Translations under genes and position numbers: made by a program | From: Chitinophaga caseinilytica | Lineage (GTDB): Bacteria; Bacteroidota; Bacteroidia; Chitinophagales; Chitinophagaceae | Assembly: GCF_038396765.1 (NCBI RefSeq) | Contig: NZ_CP150096.1 | Coordinates: 415,501-479,500, forward strand | DNA length: 64,000 nt | Reading direction: 5' to 3' | Shown here: in pieces, positions 52,389 through 60,723 of the stretch | How the letters are laid out: each line of letters starts with the position of its first letter | How positions within the stretch are numbered: position 1 is the first letter of the stretch | Notes under the pieces: generated by a model | The model's database searches: none | Seen by the model: the letters and a program-made list of their open reading frames with translations, nothing else | Told to the model about the DNA's origin: nothing

Positions 52389-53443
52389 TTAATTTTCAAG
52401 TGAACTGCCGTACCCTACCAGCAAGACAGACAAAATAATGGTGGCGATGCCCGCCAGCACTGTCCGGTAGGTTTTGGGGGTTACGCCTTTCCATTCTTTC
52501 AGCGCAAAACCCCACAACGTGGAAATGAGAATGATGAACGCCATGTGGAGTATCCACGAGCCGGCGCCGTTGCCGAGCTTGCTTTCGCCCATGCCGTAGA
52601 AGAAAAATTGCATGAACCAGGTAGTGCCGGCCAGTGCGGAAAAGAAGTAATTCGCGGCCAGGGGCGTTTCCCGGTTCGTATAATCCTTGAAAGAACGGTT
52701 GCGCGCGTTGAGGACCATGCACCAGATGAAGTTGGTCGTGAGCCCGCCCAGCATGATCACCACGAAGGTGACGTTGTTGGCGAAAAGCGGGTTTGCGCCG
52801 TTGACCACCGCTTCCTTCCCCATCGAGCCGCCTGCCGAAATGGCGAAACTCATGCAGGCGCTCAGAATGCCGGAGATGCTCGCCACCGTCAATCCTTTCT
52901 TCAAATCGAATTCCTTTATATTTTCCTGTTTCTGATCGTCCGTCAACTCTTTCTCTTTCCGCATGCCCGCTTTGCCGCTGATCATGATCCCCAGGAGGCA
53001 GACCGCCACGCCGAGCAACACGAACAATCCGCCGTGCGTGCTCACCATCGTCCCGAAATTGTTATCGCTTTCCGCAACAATGCTGCGGTAAATGGGCGGG
53101 ATGAGCGCGCCGAAAGCGGAACAGAACCCCAGCGCCACGGCCATCCCCAGGCTCATGCCGAGGTACCGCATCGATAAACCGAACGTCAAACCGCCGATCC
53201 CCCACAACACCCCCAGGAAGTACGTCCAGAAAAGCGTGGTGCCGTCGGTGTTCAGAATGATGTCCATGAACCCCGGCACAGTGATCCATGCGGCGATGAA
53301 AGGAACGATGAGCCAGGAAAAAGTCCACCGGTGATCCAGTAACTTTCCCAGTTCCAGCCCCTGACTTTCTTGTACGGCAGGTAAAAACTTCCGGAGGCGA
53401 AGCCGCCCAGTAAGTGGAAGAACAATCCCAGGATAGCATGCAT
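52389..53443 (-). pseudogene. rhaT: L-rhamnose/proton symporter RhaT, split by a frameshift
   Basis: The whole protein of about 350 residues is present but in two frames. The N-terminal part starts at the ATG at 53443 (MHAILGLFFHLLGGFASGSF) and runs to WITGGLF. The rest continues SWLIVPFIAAWITVPGFMDI and ends at 52389, with the RhaT features FGLSMRYLGMSLGMA and the ten-helix pattern. Adding one base in the AAAAA run at 53318-53322 restores the frame. A true null allele would block rhamnose uptake by this route, so error in the sequence is equally possible. It is the first gene of the rhamnose operon, and the divergent regulator starts 111 bases away. Confidence 0.85.
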
Positions 53444-53554
53444 AAAAACGTGGATTTTGTATGTGGATCGCAAAATATGCATTGCGTGCGGAACCACTGT
53501 CATGCCCCGTCCTGCCTGTGTTTTTTCAATTATTTCACTACTTTGGACAACGTT

Positions 53555-54583
53555 ATGAAAACACCAGACATCCTCCGGCATATCGCCATCGACGACTTCT
53601 CCGCCACGCCCAAATACCAGCAGCTGGCCGATGCGCTTTTGCAGGCGATCGGGGAAGGAAAGATCCGGCAGAACGACATCCTCCCGTCCATCAACGAGCT
53701 TTCTTACAAACTCGACATCTCGCGCGACACGGCCGAGAAATCGCTCAAGCTGCTGAAAGCCCGCGGGATATTGGGTTCCGTGCCGGGGAAGGGGTATTTC
53801 GTACAGCAGACGGGGCTGCGCCAGCAGTTCAAGATCCTGTTGCTTTTCAACAAGCTCAGCGAGCATAAAAAGATCATCTACGACGCGTTCGCCGGCAAGC
53901 TGGGCGATGCGGCGAGCATCGATTTCTATATCTACAACAGCGATTTCGGGCTGTTCAAAAAACTGCTGCAAAGGAACCTGTCGGAATACACGCATGTGGT
54001 GGTGCTGCCGCATTTCCGGGAGCGCGTACAGGTGGATGCGCTGCTGAACGACATCCCGCGCGAAAAACTGTTGCTGCTCGATAAAAAACTCAAAGGCGTG
54101 ACGGGCCCATACGGCGCCGTGTACGAAAACTTCCGCGAGAACATTTATGAAGCGCTGGAGGCGCTCCGCCACCGGCTGGAGCATTACGGCGCGCTGACGC
54201 TTATTTTCCCGGAGAACACGTATTACCCGGACGAGATCCGCGAGGGCTTCCTGCAATTCTGCCAGGATTACGCGTTCCCTTCGCGGGTGGTGCATGCGTT
54301 GAACGATGGCGACGTGCGGGCGGGTGAGGTCTATATCAACCTCCGGGAAAGCGACCTGGTGGAGCTGATCGGGAAAACGCGGGCGCAGGGGCTGATGCCG
54401 GGCAAAGACACGGGGATCGTCTCCTATAACGAAACGCCACTGAAACCCTTTATCCTGAATGGTTTGACGACCATTTCGACCGATTTCCAGCTGATGGGGG
54501 AACTGGCGGCGGGCATGATCCTCGACGGATCGCTGTCGCAAGTGGAGGTGCCATTCCGGGTTACGCCGCGGGCTTCGCTCTGA
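53555..54583 (+). CDS. GntR family transcriptional regulator with LacI-like sensor
   Basis: This is a 342-residue regulator from the ATG at 53555. The N-terminal GntR winged helix (about 20-85) includes PKYQQLADALLQAIGEGKI, PSINELSYKLDISRDTAEKS and LGSVPGKGYFV. The C-terminal 250 residues form a periplasmic-binding-like domain that should bind the inducer. It is divergent from rhaT and is probably the rhamnose regulator. A TACTTTG box 6 to 14 bases before the ATG would give a nearly leaderless message. Confidence 0.85.
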   Translation: MKTPDILRHIAIDDFSATPKYQQLADALLQAIGEGKIRQNDILPSINELSYKLDISRDTAEKSLKLLKARGILGSVPGKGYFVQQTGLRQQFKILLLFNKLSEHKKIIYDAFAGKLGDAASIDFYIYNSDFGLFKKLLQRNLSEYTHVVVLPHFRERVQVDALLNDIPREKLLLLDKKLKGVTGPYGAVYENFRENIYEALEALRHRLEHYGALTLIFPENTYYPDEIREGFLQFCQDYAFPSRVVHALNDGDVRAGEVYINLRESDLVELIGKTRAQGLMPGKDTGIVSYNETPLKPFILNGLTTISTDFQLMGELAAGMILDGSLSQVEVPFRVTPRASL

Positions 54584-54892
54584 GGGCACGCATGAAGATC
54601 GGCCCTAATATGACTGCCACGGGGCCATAATTTCGGGAAAACGAACTATCTTCGCGCTTCGCCGGCAGTGGCATTTTTTCACAAACCGTTGAGATTAACT
54701 GATTTAGAGGGGGCTAAAATTCCGTTTGAGGCCCGGTCGGTGATATTCTGTCGGTCTGGCGGCCCGCCCGCCCTGCTAAAAAGGCAGGTTTTCCGCACTG
54801 CGGGCCCGTGGCACAATCTTGGTTGACAGGATTGGGCACGGAAAGACGAACAAGTATATTTTCTGTGTTTTTAATATTAACAAAAAGCAAAA
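54584..54892. other. 309-base gap with leader of the tig operon
   Basis: No gene is seen. Near the start, GTCTATC-like and TATCTTCG boxes are weak promoter candidates; a TTG with a 20-base spacer to TATATTTTC ends about 27 bases before tig and is the best guess. A GC-rich stretch (about 54755-54815) can fold but has no clear terminator shape. Confidence 0.4.
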
Positions 54893-56263
54893 ATGGCAAC
54901 CGTAACCAGAGAGAACATTGGTTTATTAAATGATAAGATCACTGTGAAAGTGAGCCAGGAAGATTACCTTCCTAATTTCGAGAAAGCTGTCAAGCATTTT
55001 TCCAAAACCGCCAACATCCCTGGATTCCGGAAAGGCCAGGTTCCCGCCGGCATGATCAAAAAAATGAGCGGCCAGGCGCTGTTTGCAGACGAAGTGCTGA
55101 AAACGGTGGAAAAGGAACTGATGGGTTATATCCAGTCCGAAAAACTGGAAATCTTCGCCCAGCCCCTCTCCCTCGAGAACGAACCGAAAAACTTCGATTA
55201 CAATACACCTGCGGAATTCGACTTCGCTTTTGAAGTAGGCCTCAAACCTGCGTTCGACGTAGATCCCCTGCTGGCGAAAACTTCCCTCACCCGCTACAGC
55301 GTATCGGTGACCGACGAGATCGTTGACCAGGAACTGGACCGTCTGCAACTGAAAGGCGGCAAATCCAGCGAGCCCGAAACCGTTACTTCCGAGAACAACG
55401 TGCTGAACCTCGAGTTCATCGAGACAGACAGCAAAGGCAACATCGCAGAAGGCGCAGAGAAAAAAGAAAACTCACTGCTTGTAAAAACCTTCTCCGCCGC
55501 CGCACAGGAAAAACTGATGGGCAAAAAAGTAGGCGACACCATCGTATTCCAGCTTTCCAAAGCTTTCGATAAAGACCGTATCGAATACATCACCAAAGAC
55601 CTCGGCCTCGCTAACGATAAAGACGCTGCGAAAAAATACTTCCAGCTCACCATCACCAAGCTGACCCTGATCGAAAAACGTGAACTGAACGAGGAATTCT
55701 TCAACGAAGTGTACCCCGGCCAGAACATCGCTACCGCCGAAGCTTTCCGCGAAAAACTCCGCGAAGAGATCGGTAAATACTGGAAACAGGAAGCCACCAA
55801 CCACCTGCACAACGACCTGTTCGAGACGCTGGTGCACGAAACGCCCATCGAGCTCCCGAAAGAGTTCCTGAAACGTTGGCTCCAGAAAGGCGGCGAAAAC
55901 CCCAAAACGGAAGCCGAAGCCGAACAGGAATACCCGAACTTCGACCATCAGCTGCGCTGGACGCTCATCAGCGACAAACTGATCCGCGATAACAAAATCG
56001 ACGTTTCTTTCGATGAACTGAAAGACAACGCACGCACCAAGCTCATGTCTTACTACGGCCTCGGCGGCGACCAGGCGGAGTGGATGGACAGCTACCTGGA
56101 GCGCCTGCTGCAAGACGAGAAATACGTGGACCAGACTTATCGTGAGCTCATCACCCAGAAGCTGTTCGACTGGGCCGAAACCAAGGTGAAAGTAAAAGAA
56201 GAGGAAATTACTGCAGAAGATTTTGTTAAATTACCTCATAAACATCACCATCATGAACATTAA
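54893..56263 (+). CDS. tig: trigger factor
   Basis: Ribosome-bound chaperone of 456 residues. The N-terminal ribosome-binding loop reads ANIPGFRKGQVPAGMIKKMS. A PPIase-like middle domain (about 155-240) is followed by the long helical arms. The tail ends LPHKHHHHEH, a His-rich extension that could bind metal. The last 11 bases overlap the start of clpP. The order tig-clpP-clpX is typical and ties folding of new chains to their degradation. Confidence 0.95.
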   Translation: MATVTRENIGLLNDKITVKVSQEDYLPNFEKAVKHFSKTANIPGFRKGQVPAGMIKKMSGQALFADEVLKTVEKELMGYIQSEKLEIFAQPLSLENEPKNFDYNTPAEFDFAFEVGLKPAFDVDPLLAKTSLTRYSVSVTDEIVDQELDRLQLKGGKSSEPETVTSENNVLNLEFIETDSKGNIAEGAEKKENSLLVKTFSAAAQEKLMGKKVGDTIVFQLSKAFDKDRIEYITKDLGLANDKDAAKKYFQLTITKLTLIEKRELNEEFFNEVYPGQNIATAEAFREKLREEIGKYWKQEATNHLHNDLFETLVHETPIELPKEFLKRWLQKGGENPKTEAEAEQEYPNFDHQLRWTLISDKLIRDNKIDVSFDELKDNARTKLMSYYGLGGDQAEWMDSYLERLLQDEKYVDQTYRELITQKLFDWAETKVKVKEEEITAEDFVKLPHKHHHHEH

Positions 56264-56966
56264 TGACGAATTCCGGAAATATGCGATTCACCACCGCGGA
56301 ATCAGCAGCCTGGTTGTAGATAGTTATGCCCGTAACTCCCGCATCAATTCGCTCACTCCTTATATCATCGAGGAGCGCCAGTTGAACGTTACGCAGATGG
56401 ACGTGTTCTCCCGCCTCATGGCAGACCGTATCATCTTCCTGGGCGATCCCGTGAACGACTATGTGGCCAACGTAATCACCGCACAGTTGCTGTTCCTCGA
56501 ATCGGCCGACCGTAACCGTGATATACAGATGTACATCAACAGCCCCGGCGGCTCCGTATATGCCGGTCTGGGTATCTATGATACCATGCAGATCGTTTCG
56601 CCCGACATCGCCACCATCTGCACCGGCATGGCCGCCTCCTTCGGCGCCGTACTGCTGGTTGCCGGCACCAAAGGCAAACGCACTGCCCTGAAGCACGCCC
56701 GCGTAATGATCCACCAGCCTCACGGCGGTGCGGAAGGCCAAACCTCCGACATCGAGATCACCGCGCGCGAATTCGTGAAGCTCAAAAAAGAACTGAACGA
56801 AATCATCGCCTCCCACTGCGGCCAACCCGTGAAAAAAGTGGAAAAAGACGGCGACCGCGACTTCTGGATGACAGCCGACGAAGCCAAGGAATATGGTATC
56901 ATCGACGACGTTCTGGACAAAAATCCCCGCAAGAAAGCTGTGGAAGGTGGCAACACACCCCAGTAA
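56253..56966 (+). CDS. clpP: ATP-dependent Clp protease proteolytic subunit
   Basis: This is a 237-residue serine peptidase from the ATG at 56253; upstream in-frame residues would lie in the tig tail. Motifs are VANVITAQLLFLESADRNRD, INSPGGSVYAGLGIYDTMQ, the nucleophile in TGMAASFGAVLL and the catalytic His in ARVMIHQPHGG. Length is slightly above that of E. coli ClpP because of a charged tail (KNPRKKAVEGGNTPQ). It overlaps tig by 11 bases, so the two are translationally coupled. A strong terminator follows. Confidence 0.96.
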   Translation: MNINDEFRKYAIHHRGISSLVVDSYARNSRINSLTPYIIEERQLNVTQMDVFSRLMADRIIFLGDPVNDYVANVITAQLLFLESADRNRDIQMYINSPGGSVYAGLGIYDTMQIVSPDIATICTGMAASFGAVLLVAGTKGKRTALKHARVMIHQPHGGAEGQTSDIEITAREFVKLKKELNEIIASHCGQPVKKVEKDGDRDFWMTADEAKEYGIIDDVLDKNPRKKAVEGGNTPQ

Positions 56967-56983
56967 TCGACGGACAAACGCAT

Positions 56984-57015
56984 AAAAAAACGCTCCCGGC
57001 CGGGAGCGTTTTTTT
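56984..57015. terminator. intrinsic terminator after clpP
   Basis: The perfect stem CGCTCCCGG/CCGGGAGCG is flanked by A7 and T7. It separates tig-clpP from clpX. Confidence 0.92.
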
Positions 57016-57140
57016 ATCTCCGCAACCCGCCAAACCGGGCTACGAACGGCAATAATCCATCATATGTAAGAATTTGTTAAGTTTAAAGCGGGATGGGGCA
57101 ACAGGTAGGTTTTCCCCTTCCGAAACCCGCCAAAAAACCG

Positions 57141-57148
57141 TAATTTTG
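57141..57148 (+). promoter_or_regulatory. -7 box for clpX
   Basis: TAATTTTG matches TAnnTTTG and lies 49 bases before the clpX ATG, after the clpP terminator. The -33 element is not clear. Confidence 0.45.
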
Positions 57149-57196
57149 TAACCTCGTAATCGAGGCTGCAACAGCCTTACACTAAAAACCAGATAA

Positions 57197-58441
57197 ATGA
57201 AAGAATCCAAGATACGCTGTTCGTTCTGCAACCGGAACAAAGACGAGGTAAGGATATTGATCGCAGGTGCAGACGGCCATATCTGTGAAAACTGTGTGGC
57301 CAACGCGCAGGAGATCATCGAGCAGGAACTGAGCCCCGCCGGCGAAGCGCCCCGCAAAAGCGGCCCCTCGCACTTCGTCCCGAAAGTGTCGAAACCGGTG
57401 GAAATCAAGCATTTCCTGGATGAATACGTGATCGGTCAGGACGATGCGAAGAAAATCCTCGCCGTGGCCGTTTACAATCACTACAAACGCCTCAACCAGC
57501 AGGTAACGGAAGATGATGTGGAAATCGAAAAATCGAATCTCATCATGGTCGGCGAAACCGGTACGGGCAAAACCCTCCTCGCCAAATCCATCGCCCGCCT
57601 CCTCAACGTTCCCTTCACCATCGTAGACGCAACGGTTTTCACCGAAGCCGGATATGTGGGAGAAGACGTGGAAAGCATCCTCACCCGCCTCCTCCAGGTC
57701 TGCAACTACGACGTGGAAGCCGCCGAAAGAGGGATCGTATACATCGATGAGATCGACAAGATCGCCCGCAAGAGCGATAACCCGTCCATCACCCGCGACG
57801 TGAGCGGCGAAGGCGTTCAGCAAGGCCTCCTCAAACTCCTGGAAGGCACCGAAGTGCTCGTTCCCCCGCAAGGCGGCCGTAAGCACCCCGAACAAAAACT
57901 TATCAAGGTAAATACCCAGAATATCCTGTTCATCTGCGGCGGCGCGTTCGACGGTGTAGACCGTATCATCTCCCGCCGTATCCAGACCCATTCCATCGGG
58001 TTCACGGTGAATAAGGAACAGGAGGAACAGAACCGCAAGCACATCCTGCGTTACGTGAATTCGCAAGACCTCAAGCAATTCGGCCTCATCCCCGAGCTGC
58101 TGGGCCGCCTGCCGGTGGTAACCTACCTGAACACCCTCGATAAAGACGCGCTGAAAGCCATTCTGACCCAGCCGCGCAACGCCCTCATCAAGCAGTACAA
58201 GAAACTGTTCAAAGTGGAAGGTATCGAGTTCGAAGTGGAAGACGATGCAGTGGATTACATCGTGGAAAAAGCCCTGGAATACAAACTGGGCGCCCGCGGC
58301 CTCCGCTCCATCTGCGAAGTGGTACTGGCAGACGCCATGTTCAACCTGCCCAGCACCACCGAGAAATCTTTCGTGCTCACCCGCGCCCTGGCAGCCGAAA
58401 AGCTCGAAAAAAGCACGCTCGTGGCACTCAAGGTAGCCTGA
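57197..58441 (+). CDS. clpX: ATP-dependent Clp protease ATP-binding subunit ClpX
   Basis: This is the AAA+ unfoldase partner of ClpP, 414 residues. The N-terminal zinc-binding domain shows RCSFCNRN and [13 protein letters not shown]. Walker A is [14 protein letters not shown], Walker [17 protein letters not shown], the pore loop EAGYVGEDV, and the IGF-type ClpP loop is in the [13 protein letters not shown] region. The C-terminal small domain ends [15 protein letters not shown]. It has its own promoter after the clpP terminator. Confidence 0.97.
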   Translation: MKESKIRCSFCNRNKDEVRILIAGADGHICENCVANAQEIIEQELSPAGEAPRKSGPSHFVPKVSKPVEIKHFLDEYVIGQDDAKKILAVAVYNHYKRLNQQVTEDDVEIEKSNLIMVGETGTGKTLLAKSIARLLNVPFTIVDATVFTEAGYVGEDVESILTRLLQVCNYDVEAAERGIVYIDEIDKIARKSDNPSITRDVSGEGVQQGLLKLLEGTEVLVPPQGGRKHPEQKLIKVNTQNILFICGGAFDGVDRIISRRIQTHSIGFTVNKEQEEQNRKHILRYVNSQDLKQFGLIPELLGRLPVVTYLNTLDKDALKAILTQPRNALIKQYKKLFKVEGIEFEVEDDAVDYIVEKALEYKLGARGLRSICEVVLADAMFNLPSTTEKSFVLTRALAAEKLEKSTLVALKVA

Positions 58442-58475
58442 TCACCCGAATTCCAAACCGATAAAATTTGTCCAG

Positions 58476-58676
58476 ATGCAAGAGCTCATCCAGCAAGTGA
58501 AAGATAAAGCCGGCGTTAACGACGAGCAGGCTGTAAAAGCCATCGAAGCCGTGAAAGATTTCGTAAAAAGCAAGCTGCCCCCCATGATCGCGGGCAACGT
58601 AGACGTGTGGTTCGCCGGAATGGCGGGCGGCGCCCAACCCAAAAAGCCGGACGCCGCTGAAGATTTCCTGGATTAA
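58476..58676 (+). CDS. small helical protein of unknown function
   Basis: This is a 66-residue protein (MQELIQQVKDKAGVNDEQAV, then KAIEAVKDFVKSKLPPM). Two amphipathic helices are joined by a KLPP turn, and the end is Pro/Asp-rich. Similar short proteins occur in Chitinophagaceae, but I know no function. It lies 34 bases after clpX on the same strand, so it probably belongs to that transcript. Confidence 0.65.
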   Translation: MQELIQQVKDKAGVNDEQAVKAIEAVKDFVKSKLPPMIAGNVDVWFAGMAGGAQPKKPDAAEDFLD

Positions 58677-58794
58677 CAACAGTTAGGCCGCGCGGCGGAT
58701 GCTGCGGCAAGCGTCAGACACCAGGCAATAAATGAAATCACGCGAATTCTGCGCGGCAGACACTAGCAACAATAACATATTCATCGTTTTTATA

Positions 58795-58818
58795 CAGAGG
58801 CGCTTCCCGGCGCCTCTG
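58795..58818 (+). terminator. hairpin in the gap after the clpX cluster
   Basis: CAGAGGCGC pairs with GCGCCTCTG around a 6-base loop and is followed by a short T-rich stretch. It is the only clear structure in the 319-base gap 58677-58995, which otherwise seems to contain no gene. Confidence 0.55.
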
Positions 58819-58995
58819 CCTGTTTATAATAATGTTCCAATTCCTTCGCCTCCCGTCCTGATGGGGTTATGTGAGCGGGCGACATTCATATAACGCCGCA
58901 TCCACCGCTTCCCCCTATGCCGTTCCAAAATATTCTTCCAACTTCCCCGTTCACTCCTGTCACCGGATGGTATATCGTTCTTGGAAGGGCCATAG

Positions 58996-59871
58996 TTACA
59001 GGGTTTTTAAATATCTGTACAATGCGGTCAGCTCTTCGTCCGAATACTTGCTGGTCATCTGCCAGGGCATATCGTCGTTTTTCAGGGAACGGCCGTCGGG
59101 CGTATTGCCCGTCCGCAGTACGGCGATGAATTCCTTTTCCGACCATTTGCCGATATTGCCCGAGGGCGTGATATCCCGCACGAAAACGCCGCCGGGAATG
59201 GGGCTTTCGCCACCTTTCAGGTTGGGTTTGTGGCAGCCGGTGCAGGACATGGAAAGATATTGGCCGTATTCAGCGGTAGGGCCTTTCGCTATCGGGGTCC
59301 CGGGCTGCCAGGCGTGATCGATTTTTTCCGCAGGGATGAGCGGTATCTGGCCGATGCCGGAAAGCACCGTGCCGAGGGGGCCCAGGCTGGGCGCGGCCGT
59401 TTCGTTATCGCGCGGGGTGGCGGATTTGAGATAGGCGATCAAGCTGCCGAGGTCTGCATCCGTCATTTTGTAATACTCGTACGAAGGCATGACCAGCAAA
59501 GGTTTCCCGTCTTTCCGGATGCCATGGCGCAAGGCCAGCAGCCAGTCGCGGTCCGTGTAATCTGCCGGCCGGCCGCCTTTACCGCGGGTGAGGTTGGTAC
59601 CGTATATCCTGCCGATGGGCCCTTCGTCGAGGAATTTTTTTCCGCCGAGATCGGTACCATGACAGTCTCCACAGCCACGCGTTGCGTAGATATGCGCACC
59701 AGCCGCTATGGAAGCGGAATCCGAAGGAATATCGAACATCCGTACTTCTACGTTGTAGATTTTGTCTCTACTATTTTTCACCATGATATGCATGATGAAA
59801 TAAAAAATAAGTACCCCGGTAATCAGAACGGCGATGATTCCGCCCGTCCATTTCAGTATTTTCCGCAACAT
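58996..59871 (-). CDS. membrane-anchored dihaem cytochrome c
   Basis: This is a 291-residue protein from the ATG at 59871; a further start at 59910 would precede the promoter box and is rejected. One N-terminal membrane anchor (WTGGIIAVLITGVLIFYFIM) is followed by two class I cytochrome c domains with CGDCHGTDLGG and CTGCHKPNLKGG haem sites and later Met ligands (LLVMPSYEYYK and DDMPWQM). It probably passes electrons in the periplasm to a dehydrogenase or oxidase. The partner is not in view. Confidence 0.85.
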   Translation of the reverse strand: MLRKILKWTGGIIAVLITGVLIFYFIMHIMVKNSRDKIYNVEVRMFDIPSDSASIAAGAHIYATRGCGDCHGTDLGGKKFLDEGPIGRIYGTNLTRGKGGRPADYTDRDWLLALRHGIRKDGKPLLVMPSYEYYKMTDADLGSLIAYLKSATPRDNETAAPSLGPLGTVLSGIGQIPLIPAEKIDHAWQPGTPIAKGPTAEYGQYLSMSCTGCHKPNLKGGESPIPGGVFVRDITPSGNIGKWSEKEFIAVLRTGNTPDGRSLKNDDMPWQMTSKYSDEELTALYRYLKTL

Positions 59872-59894
59872 GAGATTGATTATTTTTGTGACAT

Positions 59895-59902
59895 CAAAAG
59901 TA
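59895..59902 (-). promoter_or_regulatory. -7 box for the dihaem cytochrome gene
   Basis: TACTTTTG on the minus strand matches TAnnTTTG and lies 24 bases above the ATG at 59871. The -33 partner is not clear. Confidence 0.45.
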
Positions 59903-59966
59903 CGTGCCACTACAACCCCAGGTGGTACGCAAAACGGATAATACTGTACGATAAACGGATTACGTT

Positions 59967-60458
59967 ATGACCCCAAAAGCTTCAATAACCGCGCAGGACG
60001 CGGTTTCCACGCATGCATTCTTCATGGACCACGTTACCGTGGCCGAACCTGATTTCGCAGGAGACTGGGATCCCCTGCAGGCATTACTTCACTTTCAAAT
60101 GAAAGCCGGGCCCGGGCGTATCATTCCCCCGGCCGATGTTTCGCGCCTGCAATCCGTGAAGGATTTCCTCCGCGAACATTTCCTCGACCAGCAACTGAGC
60201 CTTAATTTTCTCTGTCGCCGGTTCGGGCTCAATGAATTCAAACTGAAAAAAGGATTCAAGCAATTATTCGGCAACACCGTGTTCGGATATGTGCAGGAAA
60301 TGCGGATGAAAACCGCGCGCCGGCTCATCATCGAAGAAAAAAGAAATGTGAACGAAGTGGCCGACTTTCTCGGCTACAGCTCGCCCAATCACTTCTCCGC
60401 AGCATTCAAGCGGCTGTACGGCTTTCCGCCGGCAAAGCTGAAGGCCTGGCAAATGTGA
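59967..60458 (+). CDS. short AraC family regulator
   Basis: This is a 163-residue protein. The C-terminal 100 residues form a full AraC DNA-binding domain (LSLNFLCRRFGLNEFKLKKG, NEVADFLGYSSPNHFSAAFK, RLYGFPPAKLKAW). Only about 55 residues lie before it, so the usual sensor domain is missing or reduced. The gene is divergent from the cytochrome gene with 95 bases between, which leaves no room for a longer 5' end in this frame. It may respond to no ligand, or may be a shortened copy of a full-length regulator. Confidence 0.78.
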   Translation: MTPKASITAQDAVSTHAFFMDHVTVAEPDFAGDWDPLQALLHFQMKAGPGRIIPPADVSRLQSVKDFLREHFLDQQLSLNFLCRRFGLNEFKLKKGFKQLFGNTVFGYVQEMRMKTARRLIIEEKRNVNEVADFLGYSSPNHFSAAFKRLYGFPPAKLKAWQM

Positions 60459-60510
60459 GGGTGAAATGATGGAAAGAAATACTGCGAAACTCCTCCAGGG
60501 GCAAAAATAA

Positions 60511-60535
60511 AAACCGCCTCAGAGTGAGGCGGTTT
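60511..60535. terminator. bidirectional intrinsic terminator
   Basis: AAACCGCCTCA pairs with TGAGGCGGTTT around a 3-base loop, with T-rich tails on both strands. It closes the AraC-type gene and possibly the convergent aldehyde dehydrogenase gene, 189 bases away. The stretch from here to 60723 is AT-rich and shows no gene. Confidence 0.88.
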
Positions 60536-60723
60536 CTTTTTGGAGTAAAATTTTCTCGATCTTTCTTAATGTTTAGGTTGATAAATTGGTAAGGAAAGTA
60601 ATTAACTCAAATTTAACTTTCTGTTATCAATTTTCCATCACACTAAGGTGTAAATATTCAAAATAATGTAAAAAAAGCGATCGTTATCACTAAGTTATGC
60701 GATAACAGCGTCTTTACAATTTA

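Noticed and set aside
54584..54892. Possible riboswitch in the leader before tig
   Set aside because: The GC-rich fold does not match any riboswitch core I know and has no terminator partner.
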